This document shows, one piece after another, positions 47,501 through 59,096 of a stretch of 64,000 bases of DNA (the stretch's first letter is position 1; each line of letters begins with the position of its first letter). The stretch is from contig JAANDG010000049.1 of assembly GCA_036852015.1 (NCBI GenBank), positions 310,001 to 374,000 of the forward strand, read 5' to 3'. The notes beneath the pieces are model-generated. The model saw only the letters and a list, made by a program, of their open reading frames with translations. It was not told where the DNA came from and did not search any database. The position numbers and the translations under genes are program-made. This DNA comes from Pelodera strongyloides. Its lineage: Eukaryota; Nematoda; Chromadorea; Rhabditida; Rhabditidae.

Positions 47501-50420
47501 CTTTTAATTACTCAATTTCTTAATGACGAAATTTCGTCACCCATTTTAACGAGTTTCCCTTGGGAAGTAGTAGTCATCGTCTTGCGAATGTCAGTTTTTA
47601 TTTCTATGTGATAAAAGGCGAATGCGTAGACTTGCGGAACCGCTTGCCTAATAAAAGACATTAATTCGATTCAATTGGTTTGTTTTACTCGCTCACCTTC
47701 TGGCCTCATACCAACATCGAGACACTTCTGAAGCCGACACGCCCGGCATATACATCGCGATTCTGAAACAAAGCTATATATTTCCAAGCTCAATTATAGC
47801 TAACCAGAGGCGTCTTTCCATACTTATGAAACGTCTGTAACGTATGTGAAATCGTCCTTTTGCATGAGAATAGTCTAATTCGAGCTGCGGCACTCTCTTA
47901 TAAGCAATGGGAACAATTTATTCTAATTATACTTCCGTAACGTGAGTGCCAACGCACGCTACAGTTACTCTTTTATATAATAAGATATTCTAGTATGCAC
48001 AAATATAAGTCTAAAGTCTACGTTATACTCTGTTATCCAGTAGGGGTTTAAAGCGAAATACCTGCAATTGAAACGCATCGTGGACGGCTGTATTTCTAAT
48101 GCAGCTTATGCAAATGAACATAAATTAGGATAAAAAATGGAGCTAAATTCGAGCAACTTTGCATAAATACGTAAGAATTCAGCTGTCGACGATGCGTTTC
48201 AAAAACCGGCCGGTATTTCGCTTTAGCATCTCCCTTACACCAAAACTAAACCACCCATCGATCGTAACAATGCGTTTGACCTTTGACCGTTTGATACCCA
48301 ACTTGTACTACAATGTAGTATTCGCGACCTTAGGTTAAGAGGCTGGCACATACCAACGAGGAAGTATAATATTTGTCCTTGGGCAGACTATATGACAAAT
48401 ATGTACCAAAGGACAACGGTAAGCTAACAGTTTACCCGAGAACTACACACTACACTGAGATGCTAGACTCTAGACGTCTAGAGTCTTTAGACTAGCGCTG
48501 CTTTGATTATTGTTGAATTACTAATTATAAGAGATCTTTGTTGGTACGACTGTTGTGATGGACAATAAATGATTGTTTAACAGCAGATGGAGAAAATACA
48601 ACTTGGTCCCGGACATATCCAATTTGCTAAATATTATTTAAAAAATCCTACCGTATGTAATCTCGCAACCATGTCCTTTCAAGCATTTATAAATCGCCTC
48701 TTTGGTGATTGCGCGGCGGAAGAACACTAAAAAATGCAAAATGGAGTACTTCTTGAAATTAGTAGCCAGATCCGGCAGGCGTACCACGTACCATTGGCAC
48801 ATACGCTGTGTATACACTGTGCGTAAATATAGTTATGTACGTAAATATAGCGACGGCCTACCCTACCCGCTATACTATACTTAGTTATCGTTGGCTCTAG
48901 TGTTATTAATAGAAAATAATAACAAGGAAATTGCAGCGTTGCACCAAACTGTTCGCACAACGTGTTTTCAACCAGCACTAACACTCATTAAGATTACTCG
49001 AATACATATTGCTAATTAATAGTTGCGAAACACCAATTATTGTAATGAATACCAATAACAAGAGCCTTTTTGTGTTTTCGTCTCACTGCACTTTTTATTA
49101 TAAACAATAAAATAATGCTCAAAAAACAATCTTATGACCAGTGTTTTGCGTGGTCTGTAAGTAATTAGCAGAAGAAAGAATACTCAGAAACCCAATCTAG
49201 TAAGTGAATGTCTTTACTATAATTATAATTATTACTTCACTGTCTTAAAAAAGTGGAATTTTGAAATGCTCTAAAATGGGACAATTAGTATTTAGTCACA
49301 AAATAAGCAGAAGATTCGAAATAGGCAATTAGACTTTGCTATGTAGTGTCTGTTAAACCAAGGATTACTAAAAGTATAAATTATATATTATACTGCTAGT
49401 TTGAAATAATATCAGTTTTTTTGTCAGACATACTTACTAAAATAGTTTTTTTACTGTACAAAGCTGTAATATAATTCTAATTATCAATTAGGGCAAGTAG
49501 AGATCCCATAATTTAGCTTTTCTTTCTCGTTACGACATTGAGCTCAATGCTATTCAATATTAACAAAAAAAAAAAAGAAAAGACGAATATTTATTAATTA
49601 TTCCTTATAATGCTAGAATGCACAGAGTCATGACATAAGTCCAATCACCACACCAGACGGGACACTTTGTGTATTAAATGGAAAGTAGAAGCAAATGAAC
49701 ATAATAGCACGAACAATAAGATACTACTATGTAGTCGTTGGTGTATGTTTTAATGGTCTATGGATGTACGAAGAGTATATGTATAACTGATCTTGTTATT
49801 GTGGACTATTGTATTCAGATCACAGCTGGGAAGATATAACTCTGCGTAATGAGCAGACTTACGTTGTACAGCGCGGCGAACATTTGGCGCGCAGCGAAAA
49901 ATTGGCTCGCGGCGAAACATTCTACTGGATGGGCAACGATGTGAGCTTCGACATTGCGCCTTCTTCGGCAGGTTTTTCAAAACGATTGCTACTCGCGCGA
50001 ACCTGGTGAGCGAGATGTGCGCGCACATATGGTTTTCTCGCCACGTACCATCAGTTTCGATATGGTCAAAGCGAAAAAGACTAACGGTTAAGCGTTGATG
50101 GGTAGGCCGCTTTTTTTTTATAAAGATGCCAATCATACGGTAATCTAAACTACCGACCAAAACCGAAAGACGAAACAAAGCGAAAGAAGATGCTATAATA
50201 CTTATACGATCACAAAAATTATACTGTACAAGTCTGTCATTAAAAAAAACCTAGGAAACATCAAAGAATGACAAAAAACTGGATATAATCGTTGGCAATT
50301 TGAACATCACATCAAAATAATAATGAATAGTTTATTAAAACTCTTACCTATGCATCCCAAACAAGCAATTGCTCCATAGCGTGTACCATTTGGTTTATCG
50401 CCGCAAACAGCACAAAGCAT
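44586..50420 (-). CDS. Nuclear hormone receptor, nematode type (DBD plus LBD)
   Basis: Eleven exons, phases consistent, 375 residues: 50348-50420, 48652-48726, 47697-47762, 47320-47412, 46839-46993, 46323-46451, 46061-46141, 45670-45764, 45354-45466, 44981-45132, 44586-44681. Finger 1 has C3, C6, C20, C23 (CAVCGDKPNGTRYGAIACLG). Finger 2 has C39, C45, C55, C58 with exact C-x5-C-x9-C-x2-C spacing, then CRLQKCLDVGMRPE and AIQRRDVMGPRKRK, a typical nematode C-terminal extension. The LBD has WGQAFREFRSLGIKEK, PMRALKIDEYE, and a terminal helix MSDVFGLMIFDPLVRDVFLT. It is a ligand- or cofactor-regulated transcription factor of the nucleus; target and ligand are unknown. The P-box, CLGCIVFF, lacks the usual Lys after the fourth Cys. 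The ATG directly follows a TTTTCAG acceptor, so it may be a trans-spliced start, or an upstream exon may be missing. Intron 1 is 1.6 kb. Confidence 0.9.
45141..45300. repeat. Minisatellite, 8 units of exactly 20 bp
   Basis: Eight consecutive 20-base units of GGGCATTTGTTACMGTAATC, with no length variation. The changes are C/A at one site (TTACCGTAA or TTACAGTAA) and a few edge substitutions. It fills most of the 221-bp intron between receptor exons 45354-45466 and 44981-45132, starting 9 bases from the acceptor side. Confidence 0.95.
45936..46025. repeat. Short relative of the 5607-5763 fold-back MITE
   Basis: TCACCAACGGAGCCCTCCCT at the left is inverted as AGGGAGGGCTCCCTGTGTGT at the right, ending GGTGATACGGCC. 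Same terminal words as the 157-bp copy with most of the centre deleted. It sits in an intron of the nuclear receptor. Confidence 0.8.
48048..48226. repeat. MITE copy, TTAAAGCG family
   Basis: Left end TTAAAGCGAAATACCTGCAA, core CTTATGCAAATGAACATAAA, right end AAAAACCGGCCGGTATTTCG followed by CTTTAG. It lies in the receptor intron between the two DBD exons. Confidence 0.88.
49840..50090. other. GC-rich segment in receptor intron 1
   Basis: Rich in GCGCG, GGCGAA and CGCGAG words, with open frames on both strands (up to 142 codons on -). There is no start, splice or homology support. It could be a fossil of a GC-rich mobile element or an intronic regulatory island. Confidence 0.35.
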
Positions 50421-50427
50421 CTGAAAA

Positions 50428-50510
50428 CTAAAGTGGTATGGTACGTGGTTTTTGAAACGTATGTATAATGGACAACTGGATTAACATGTGTTATATGCAA
50501 ATGTGGTTCC
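50428..50510. repeat. Partial MITE
   Basis: GTGGTTTTTGAAACGTATG followed by ATATGCAAATG resembles the left half of the family. No matching right end is found. Confidence 0.5.
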
Positions 50511-50842
50511 ATTCTGTGCCGAATGTCGCAGAAATTTGCATTATATAACACACATATAACTTTTTGCAAACAAAGAAATCACAAGCATGTATACGGTGCA
50601 AGCACAAAAAATGGTCATTTGTGCATTTCAGAATAAAAAAGTGCACAAAAAACACATGGAAACTTCCAGTGAATATAAAACGCCATCGGTGCTAAATAGC
50701 GATCATCAAGTTGCAAATATCTACTCAATTTACAAACTAAGAAACTGAATAAATGAATAATACTTCAAATAAACTTTCAATGCATAAAAGTGAATCATTT
50801 TAGAGAATACAACAAGAACGCTCTCACGATAAACTACAGAAC

Positions 50843-51025
50843 TTAAAGCAAAATACTGGCCGGTTTTTGAAACACATCGAGTACTCCCTGCTTTCCTATG
50901 CTTCATATGCAAATGAGCATAAATTTGAATAAAAAATAGACCCCAATAGACCCCTTTTAGCATAGCTGCATAAGAATGCTGATATTTGAGATGCGTTTCA
51001 AAAACTGGCTGGAATTTCGCTTTAA
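50843..51025. repeat. MITE copy, TTAAAGCG family
   Basis: Left end TTAAAGCAAAATACTGGCCG, core CATATGCAAATGAGCATAAA, right end AACTGGCTGGAATTTCGCTT followed by TAA. Confidence 0.88.
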
Positions 51026-51890
51026 AGTAATGAGCATGGGAGTATATGGTGATACAACCAATTTTCACTGTGGCTACAAACTACAGATAATTGTAGTGTG
51101 GACATCTTAAGTCAAATATTAATGAGCGTGAGAGGTCTTCGTTTTTCAAGTTTCGCAAGTAATTTTTTTACGAAGTAACGCACGAGACTGGCTGAACCAC
51201 GAGGCAGAACATTGAAAAAACTATGGAAAATGCCATGCACATGAAAGCGTTGTACACATTTTTTATATTTTAAATTCGGGAAAATGTTTTTAATGTTATC
51301 ATTGTTTTTTAATCGATAATCACTTTTCTGATCACACTCTTTTCTAGAGAGAACGAAGCATAGATAAGCATAAGAAGAGCGAAATATCAACGATAACCGG
51401 TGACAGTAGTATAATTATCAGGGTATTCTAATTTTTAGAAAACAAAACGTTGATTACGGTATGCTAATTACCTCTACATCTCTTTGAAAACTGGGCGCTA
51501 CTTTTTAAATAAATTTTAATTTTATATAAAATCCATTTCATTTATGTTTGACAATGAACTTAAAAAAACATATTTTTTTATTTGTCCCTCCTTTAAAATT
51601 CACTCAGAACAGTGTCTTTCAATTATTTCAAGGCTAGGTAGCTAATTCGAGATAACAAAATAGTTTGTGACACATTTGCGGCTCATAACGCGCATGTTTC
51701 ATTAGCTCAGTTGACTAGCCATATAAAAGCCAAGAAAAACGTCAAGAAAAACCGGACAGAAACTGAAATTCTGTCTAGATTGAATGTGTATTAAACGGTT
51801 AGAAAAGGCAAAGATCACGATTTGGTCGGGAACATTTTGAGCCCAACATCGGGCGAAAAATCGCTTTGCAACAAACTGGAAAGTGTCTCA

Positions 51891-52162
51891 GGGCGCGTTC
51901 GGGATTGATTTTCCGAAAGGAAACTCGGCCAAATCCTCGTTCGGGATGGACATTTTGGAAACGTTCTAATGCTTGGAGAAAACAAAAAATACAGTATGAA
52001 TTAGCATGGAAAATTTGAAAAATATGCGCGGGAAACGTTTTTCGCAAGCTAATTCATACTGTATTTTTTGTTTTCTCCAAGCATTGGAACGTTTCCAAAA
52101 AGTCCATCCCGAACGATGAATTTGTATGGTTTCCTTTCGGAAAATCAATCCCGAACGCGCCC
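51891..52162. repeat. 272-bp fold-back element with GGGCGCGTTCGG ends
   Basis: Starts GGGCGCGTTCGGGATTGATT and ends with its reverse complement. The arms stay alignable for about 120 bases each, including TACAGTATGAATTAGC inverted near the centre. TCA flanks both ends, which fits a 3-bp target duplication. Termini and 3-bp duplication suggest a PIF/Harbinger-type MITE, but that is inference. Confidence 0.85.
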
Positions 52163-53344
52163 TCAATTTTATGGAAAAATTCCAAACGAAGTGGAGGTGG
52201 AGAGACACAGAGGAAAACGAAAAGTGCAGTGTGTTAGAGTGCAGACAACCAGGTAACTCGGAAATTTGCACCTTTTATGCGATGGAAGTGAACTAGAAGG
52301 ACACCTAAACAAAAGAGAAGATAGGTCGAGCGGTTGCAGACCTCTTGCTCGAGATTATAGAGCGAGAGAGAGAGAGAGAGGAGATATACATAAGGGAGTG
52401 AGAGACTACATAAAAGGGCAACTTTAGCTTAGGTATGGAATAATGACCCAAACCTCGGGGAGAAACCTCACCCTGGGTTTTGCATAGTCACTGGGTAGAG
52501 TGTCAAAGTCTTTCAATATCGCTAAATGACCACCACAAAAGGCCACAAATCACAAAAATCCGCATTTGCAAAACAATCACGTACATGGAAAAGAAATTTG
52601 CAAACGGGCACTTCATTATTGACTTTGTAAACACGGAAGTAACAAAATTACGTGTATTTACCCATGATCTGTGGTACACAAAACATATAATCAGACATAC
52701 ATTTGGGGATATGTAGGCGGCGGCGGCTCAGTCGACCGCGTACGATGAAATAATGCAGAAAGACAAACAAACAAATAATAAATCCACAAGAGAATGTATG
52801 AAAATCACCCCGTAATCATCATGTACATCTGCAAGCGTAAATATATAAAATATAAGTGCCCTGTGGATCTATTTCTCGATAACAGCTTTGTTCGTGATTC
52901 CCAGGTCTTTATTTGACACACACTGTAATACCTTCAACGTAAGTAATCCCCAGGTGAATCCACGCTCTTTAAAGGGATATGCGAGGAGGCGGGAGCTAGA
53001 CCTAGACGGTGAGCAAGACTACTCACCACATTGAACACGTATAGAATCCATGGCAACGATGAGTAAGAAGACGTTTCTTCGAATGATATGAGACCTGACT
53101 GATTGACTAATACTTATTACGTGAAAGGTCCATCGTTACTAAGAAAACTTGTTTAATCTAAAAAATAATATCCTTATTGCTAGGTTGGTATTTTTGAACA
53201 CATGGCAACGAGGGAATTTTGAAATTCTAGATGGCAAACAAGTGTATGTTACTAAAAAAAATTGTAGTAACAAAAAAAGACTTAACAAATTAAAAGAATA
53301 ACAATGTCGCACGTTCTCACACATACACACTGCCTCATTTTTAT

Positions 53345-53420
53345 CCTATCTCTCTCTTCTCTCTCTCTTTCTCTCCACGTCTCTCTGTATCTCTCTCTCT
53401 CTCCGTCTCTCTCTCTGCAG
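53345..53420. repeat. CT microsatellite
   Basis: Interrupted CTCTCT run. Frames across it are low complexity only. Confidence 0.85.
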
Positions 53421-54124
53421 AGAACCACAAAGTTACTATATCGTAGTCACAATCTGGGTCTAATTCTTGAGCACACAAGGTGCACTCAGAAACCCCGCAA
53501 CTCAAAAAGTTAAAGTTCAGACAACAGTTGAAATTTTGCACAAAACCCCTCTTGCAAAGTGCATAAATTATTATAATAGACGATTAGGCTGCGAACGAGG
53601 AGCCACTCATTATAAAGGTAAAAAAGGTAATGACGAAGTGATGATTTTTTGCTTAAAAAAATTGCAAATAAAGGGGGGAAGATTGCAATAGTGTCTGGGA
53701 AGCTTAGAGAAATCGAAACTGGAAACCGTCAAAAATAGTCTGAAATTCGAGAAGAAAACCCGAAATCGGAAAGCGAGTCAGAGACTTTTTTTTACTGTGA
53801 TTAACTACAATTAAGCCTCAAAAAAATTTTGCTAATTTGATGGTTTACGAGTTAAGCACATATTCCGTGTAAGATTATTATTTTTTTTAATAATAATCTT
53901 TTTGGATGGTTAAATACTGAAAGCACTTCATGACGTCATTGGCGGTAAAGAAACAATACAATGCAGTATCGATATACATAAGATACAACTTCAGCGGAGA
54001 CCATTAATTAAATTTTTTTTGCCAAACGGCTGTCTATAAAATAAGCGGTGTTCAAAAGTGCAGCATAGAATTGAGGAAAATTGGAGACCAGGGATTCAAG
54101 TCTAACGTAGCACACTACAGCTCT

Positions 54125-54330
54125 CTTTTCTTTCCCATACTCGCCCTGCCAACATCTCTCTCATTCTCTTCTCTCTCTCCCTTTCTCTCTCTCTCCCACT
54201 CCCGTTCCCGGTGTTTCCTTCTTCTCCCTCCATCCTTCCCTCTCTCTTTCTCTCTCTCCCACTCCCGCTCTCTCTATCATCTCCCTCCCTCCTTCCCTCT
54301 CTACCTCCCTCCCTCTCTATCTGTTCCCTG
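54125..54330. repeat. CT/CCCT microsatellite
   Basis: Pyrimidine-only tract of TCTC and CCCTCC units. The 99-codon frame on the - strand is an Arg/Glu/Gly repeat artefact. Confidence 0.85.
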
Positions 54331-55564
54331 TCACCCGACAGCATAGAAACCAGCCAAAGGTTGTTGCAAGTGTGCTCCCTCTCTAAACTCTTCCCGACCA
54401 CATTATATTTCCCAGTCTCTGCAATCCTGCAGTCTATTCAATTCCCATGCTCTCTTCTAATGAGATCAACTACATTTTAGTCTTTGTGGACTATGAAATA
54501 TAGTCTCTGTGCCCTCAATGGAATGAATGCTATCTCGTGTTCTCTCACTCCCATTGTAGGCTTCTGCCCTCTGTATGTCTGCCGCTTCATATATGGGTAT
54601 TCTCTTCCGGGATGTCGTCTCTGAATAGTCCATGTGAAGAAGTACGACCAAACTTGTGCTTTTCAGCTTTAAAGGTGTTTTATAGGCGGTGAAAAGAACA
54701 TAGAGCGTTAGAGAGAAGAGAGCGAGATGCCTGTCACATGATTTTCTGATTTGATCAAGACACAGAACTGCGTTCCCGATCTATACCAAGCACTCATTGA
54801 CCTGCTGTACTGCAAACCATCTAGACTACAAACACTAGACTACAAAATAATGTTATCAGCCCGGTGTTCCCGTTCTATGCATGATAGTCTCTTTATAGAG
54901 AAGTCATTATCAGTTTGAATATTCAAATAGAGCATCGAAGCTAGAGTCTAGAGACTGCAATAAACATAGTGAGGAAAAAAACAAAGAAAAAGTTCTCCAT
55001 AGTTAGTACATGTGATGGTAAGATTTATACGGTTCCTGTCAGCATTCCGATTTCTGTCAGCATTCCGCTGCCTATGCTTTATCGACGTCGTCGTCGCACG
55101 TTTCGACGTTTGTCGATGTTCGAAGTATTTCCTTCGCCGACGGCCCCTTCTGGCGGATCTCGTCGGCAAGGCAACTGTCGGCGTCGACATCCTTCGGTAA
55201 ACGGGGTTCTCGCAACAAAGCCGCGTCGGGGAATCCATCTACCAACCTGTGTCGAGAGGCTTCTGCCGACCGATATATTGTTTCTATTTTCTATTCTGAT
55301 GTACACGTATATTTAAATAATGAGGCAGAAACTGCAAAATAAAGTAGTGATCACGTTGCCCATTCCAACGGCGGTGCATTTGCTTGTGGGGAAGAAATGT
55401 ATTAGGCCACCAACCATCGCTATGGGCCTCAAAAACGAAATCATGAGTTCGGTGCAAGTAGTGTAAGTGGAATATCAGTTGTCCATGGGTTGCTTCTGCG
55501 CCGTTACGAAAAAAAAAAAACAAGAACTCAATAAATATTAAATGGCTTTTAATTCAAGCAAATC

Positions 55565-55570
55565 TTTATT
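55565..55570 (-). terminator. Polyadenylation signal of the mARC gene
   Basis: AATAAA on the minus strand, 47 bases after the TAA stop of the mARC-like gene. Confidence 0.6.
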
Positions 55571-55616
55571 ATAAATAAGCAATCAATCAATCAATACATA
55601 AATAATTGAATTCCAT

Positions 55617-58600
55617 TTAGAATCTATCCTTCTTGTACTTCACCCAGACAACGTCACCCTCACAGATGTACCCTGCCCGGTCACATCCGGCCTGGACTCC
55701 GAATATGCCAGCATTTCCGAACACCTTCTTCATCTGTCCTTCAACCAAACGGAATCTAAATATGGAAGTGTAGTTGCCGAGAAATCAGGTTGGCAATATC
55801 TAGGAGACAGACAGATAATCTATTGAGTACAAGTTTGGTCTGTTTTCAACGGAGAGCAGAGAGGGTCGGTTTCTTTTAAGAAGCAAAAGCGAGAAAGTTT
55901 TCCTTTCAAAAAGATCAGCACTTTCCCTCACTCACTCTTTTAGTTTCTCCAGGATTCGCTGATCTCTTTCGGCATTTTCTGGGTTGACTGTAATTGAAGG
56001 GCATCTGCAAAATTATTGAGTTTGATCTAAATTTGGATGCAAGTTGAGCTCCGAAGCTTGCAAGTGCCGGCCCACGGCGCAAACACTACTCTACCAGCAT
56101 AGTCGCATCTTCAGGCAGTACAGTACACTAGGCCTTGGAGACAGGCCAGGTCTCGGCTCGTCTACTGTACTTTGTCAATTACGAACGTCGCATTTGGAGA
56201 AAAACCGGCGTTCCACGGACGCGTATTAGATTACCAACAAGTTCTAGAAGCACTGTTTTGTATACGCGGCGGACTGCGCAGTTAGTCTGCAATACAGTAC
56301 CTGTTACATGGCCTGAAGCACTTGAGTTGTACGTCTCCAATTCTGACGTCACTCCAACGGTCTTCGTCCCAAGATTCCGGACCCTCGACCAGAATATTCG
56401 GACGCAAATTTCTTATCACCACCTTAAATATTTCACTTCAATTTTTAGTCTATGTGAAAATGGATGTTATGACTAAACCCCGAGCCAAAGCTAGTCGAGG
56501 GCAAGAAACTATACACGCCAGTGCGATACTGTGCTACGCTAGGTGACTTTGTATGTTCAGAGATTGAAACTAGCTTGCAGCAAGATATGTTTCTACCTCA
56601 TCCTGTCCTCCTTCACGTAACTTCTCATTGAACGCGTCTAGTGATGCCTGGGTGCAGATCATGTAAGGAGTCGTGTTTTGGTACCGGATCTGGAACACAT
56701 TTGGACTCAACCAACCGGCCGACGTTTCAGTCCCTTTTAAATAATGCACCCATCCTCTCTCTCTCTCTCTCTCTTTCTGTTACTTTCTCTCTAAAAGTTA
56801 TTTTATATATTACGGGTAACCCAAAATGAAGTACCTTCTCGTGCCTCTTTGGTACAGGATTGTTATTCCACCACAGAGGATTCGACATACAATCTCGTTC
56901 GGTCTTCAGGCACGCATCAAAGTACAGTAATCGGACGTCTCAAAGTAATAGAGTACAAACTACAAACTACCAACAAATGCTACACTAACACTATAATTGA
57001 TGATAAAAAAGTTTCCCTCAAACACTGGAAAACGAAAGTGGTCATTGGAATTGGAATTGCTTTCAATAGCCACGACTCAAGACGGCTACAGTATGCTAAT
57101 ATTGTATTAATACTGTGTTGCACTCAAAGAAAACAAAACCTTACTTGGGTTCTCAAGAACCTTTGCTAGGAATTCGGCTGCCCCATCTCCACAGTCATAT
57201 CCCTCCACGGATTTGTTATCGTAGAAGCTGAAGGTACCTTCGTTTCAGGAAATTTAAATTATGTTTCCTTAGTCCAACCGAAAATAAGAAACAAATATTC
57301 ATCAAATCCGACAATTTTTTTTTATTACGACCATTGTGACCTGCGGGCTATGAATTATGTTATTGTTTACTAATTCTTAGTGTATGAATATAGATTTACC
57401 GGCACGTGGAAATCTTGGCTTGTGCAAGAACCTGTTCCACAACAACGTTCACGCGATCTTCACCAGCTGTCATATACAACCTTCCATCTCTAAAACAATT
57501 TTGTTGACTGAAGTTTTTTTTATAGGTACTTATTTAACATTGTCACTTAAATATAAACCACCCACCTAACATCACAATTGATCAGCACCAAACGGGCCGT
57601 CGTTTTACCAATGAGAGCCCTGCAGACAATTTTATGTAACCTCCCAAATGATAATTGGAAATGGTATTATAAGTAAAAGATAAAGAGTACCGGGTTATAT
57701 CTCAACCGAATCCGCAGAAACGGTGCACTGGGTCCGGTTCATTTCTGAAGCCGAACGAACTGGCCGTTAAACTTCCCGGAGGCCTATTTACCTCCGCCAG
57801 TGTATTATAAGTACTTTGTAAAGTATAATAAGTACGTTGTCTGAATAAACTAAGCATGTAAGCTACTGCTATGTGCAAAGGACCGAACCATGGTCGAAAG
57901 GCAAACAAACAGCTATTCTAGTTTAGTTATTTATACTTTATATATGCTTACAATTGTTGCTCTGTGTCGTACACAACGAATTGACGATCAAATATTTCCC
58001 CACATGAAAGTCCGCGCTTCTCACATTTCGCGCTAAACACCTGAAAAAAAATGAACCTTTAGCTGAAAAACTTGAGGTTACCTTTTTTAACATCAATAAA
58101 CTATAGTATAAAATATAAAATCTTTTCTCATGATCAAGACGCAGTATTTGTGCAGCGCCCGCTTGCAGCATCAACCGTCTTTTCATATTAATTTTTGAAT
58201 CTGCTTACAACTTATTTAGTTACTGCAATTCTCTTACCATCAACACCTTACATAGCCTAATGGCCTGTCCATGCATGCGATTCGTACTTGCGAAAGTGAC
58301 AAATGCCTGTCCATGTTCAGGCCATTTTCCATGAATGTCAAATGCCCACCGTAACCCATGCGAATAAAGCATTTGACATGGTCCTGCACCAAAAGTGTAT
58401 CAAATCCGTACTATTTGAAATAGATGCGTACTAGATTCAAAGCAGCTGCGGCACCTTGTCATTTACATTGACTCGAACATGGACAGGTATTTGTCATTTC
58501 CGCAAGTGCGAATCACATACATGGACATGCCAATAGAAATCGTTTTTGCACAAAGAAACCTCTTCCCCGCGAAGAATTATAAATCTCCATAAAGTCCCAC

Positions 58601-59096
58601 AATTGAATCAATAATCACACGTCTACCTTGTTTCCCCTGCATGATTTGACAGGATGGATGAATATATCCTTGACACGGCCGATTGGAACCCAATCTTCTT
58701 CATTTGTGGTCAAATGAGAGAGAAGCCGGTACCCCTTGAAAAACCACAATTGTTTGTAAAATGTTTCGTTAAAGCGAAATACCAGCCGGTTTGTGAAACG
58801 CACCTCAAGTACTTGCATTCCTATGCATTTATGCAAAGTGGCGTCAAATTGGGGTCTAGTTTTATTCTAATTTTTGCTCATTTGCATATGCTGCATAAGA
58901 AAGCGGGTGTAAATGCGTTTCAAACACGGGCCGGTATACTAAATTAGAATACAATTAGGTTGAAGCCAGCTAGGCGAATATTTTCGCGGTATTTTCAGTA
59001 AAAAGATAAAGTATTTTTATACTTAAAAGTTACCCCATAAAGGAGTCCTGCTGTGGCTAGCGTGGGTAGAGCTATGTCTCTAGCTTCAACTTTCAT
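55617..59096 (-). CDS. mARC-type MOSC-domain molybdenum enzyme
   Basis: Eleven exons, all phases matching, 337 residues (human mARC1 is 337): 59034-59096, 58627-58734, 57952-58040, 57566-57619, 57400-57489, 57145-57227, 56835-56938, 56597-56689, 56301-56422, 55936-56004, 55617-55755. Residues about 8-22 (IALPTLATAGLLYGG) form an N-terminal hydrophobic anchor, as in outer-mitochondrial-membrane mARC. WVPIGRVKDIFIHPVKSCRG opens the MOSC N-terminal domain. Then come GYDCGDGAAEFLAKVLENP, PNILVEGPESWDEDRWSDVR, CNRCPSITVNPEN and GIFGVQAGCDRAGYICEGDV. Cys270 in CNRC aligns with the Cys that binds molybdenum in human mARC. Family reaction: reduction of N-hydroxylated compounds with cytochrome b5 and its reductase. 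TTTTTAG lies seven bases upstream of ATG, a likely trans-splice site. Three of ten introns end in AAG or GAG instead of CAG/TAG. Confidence 0.93.
58769..58943. repeat. MITE copy, TTAAAGCG family
   Basis: Left end TTAAAGCGAAATACCAGCCG, core CATTTGCATATGCTGCATAA, right end GGGCCGGTATACTAAATTAG, slightly decayed. It starts 34 bases upstream (on -) of mARC exon 2, inside intron 1. Confidence 0.85.

Larger units (their letters stand above)
50421..55616. other. Intergenic, repeats only
   Basis: Between the receptor 5' end and the mARC 3' end. It holds a partial MITE (50428-50510), a full MITE (50843-51025), a 272-bp fold-back element (51891-52162), CT/GA microsatellites (52358-52380, 53345-53420, 54125-54330) and, at 55020-55070, a direct duplication of CTGTCAGCATTCCG. 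I see no exon chain. Confidence 0.55.

Noticed and set aside
49750..50178. 142-codon frame on - in receptor intron 1
   Set aside because: Longest stop-free frame in the area but lies in a GC-rich block, has no recognisable protein and conflicts with the receptor intron.
54102..54401. 99-codon frame on -, Arg/Glu/Gly rich
   Set aside because: Entirely produced by the CT microsatellite; no splice sites or homology.
54948..55316. Arg-rich frames on both strands
   Set aside because: Repeated CGTCG and CAGCATTCCG words explain them; no gene structure.
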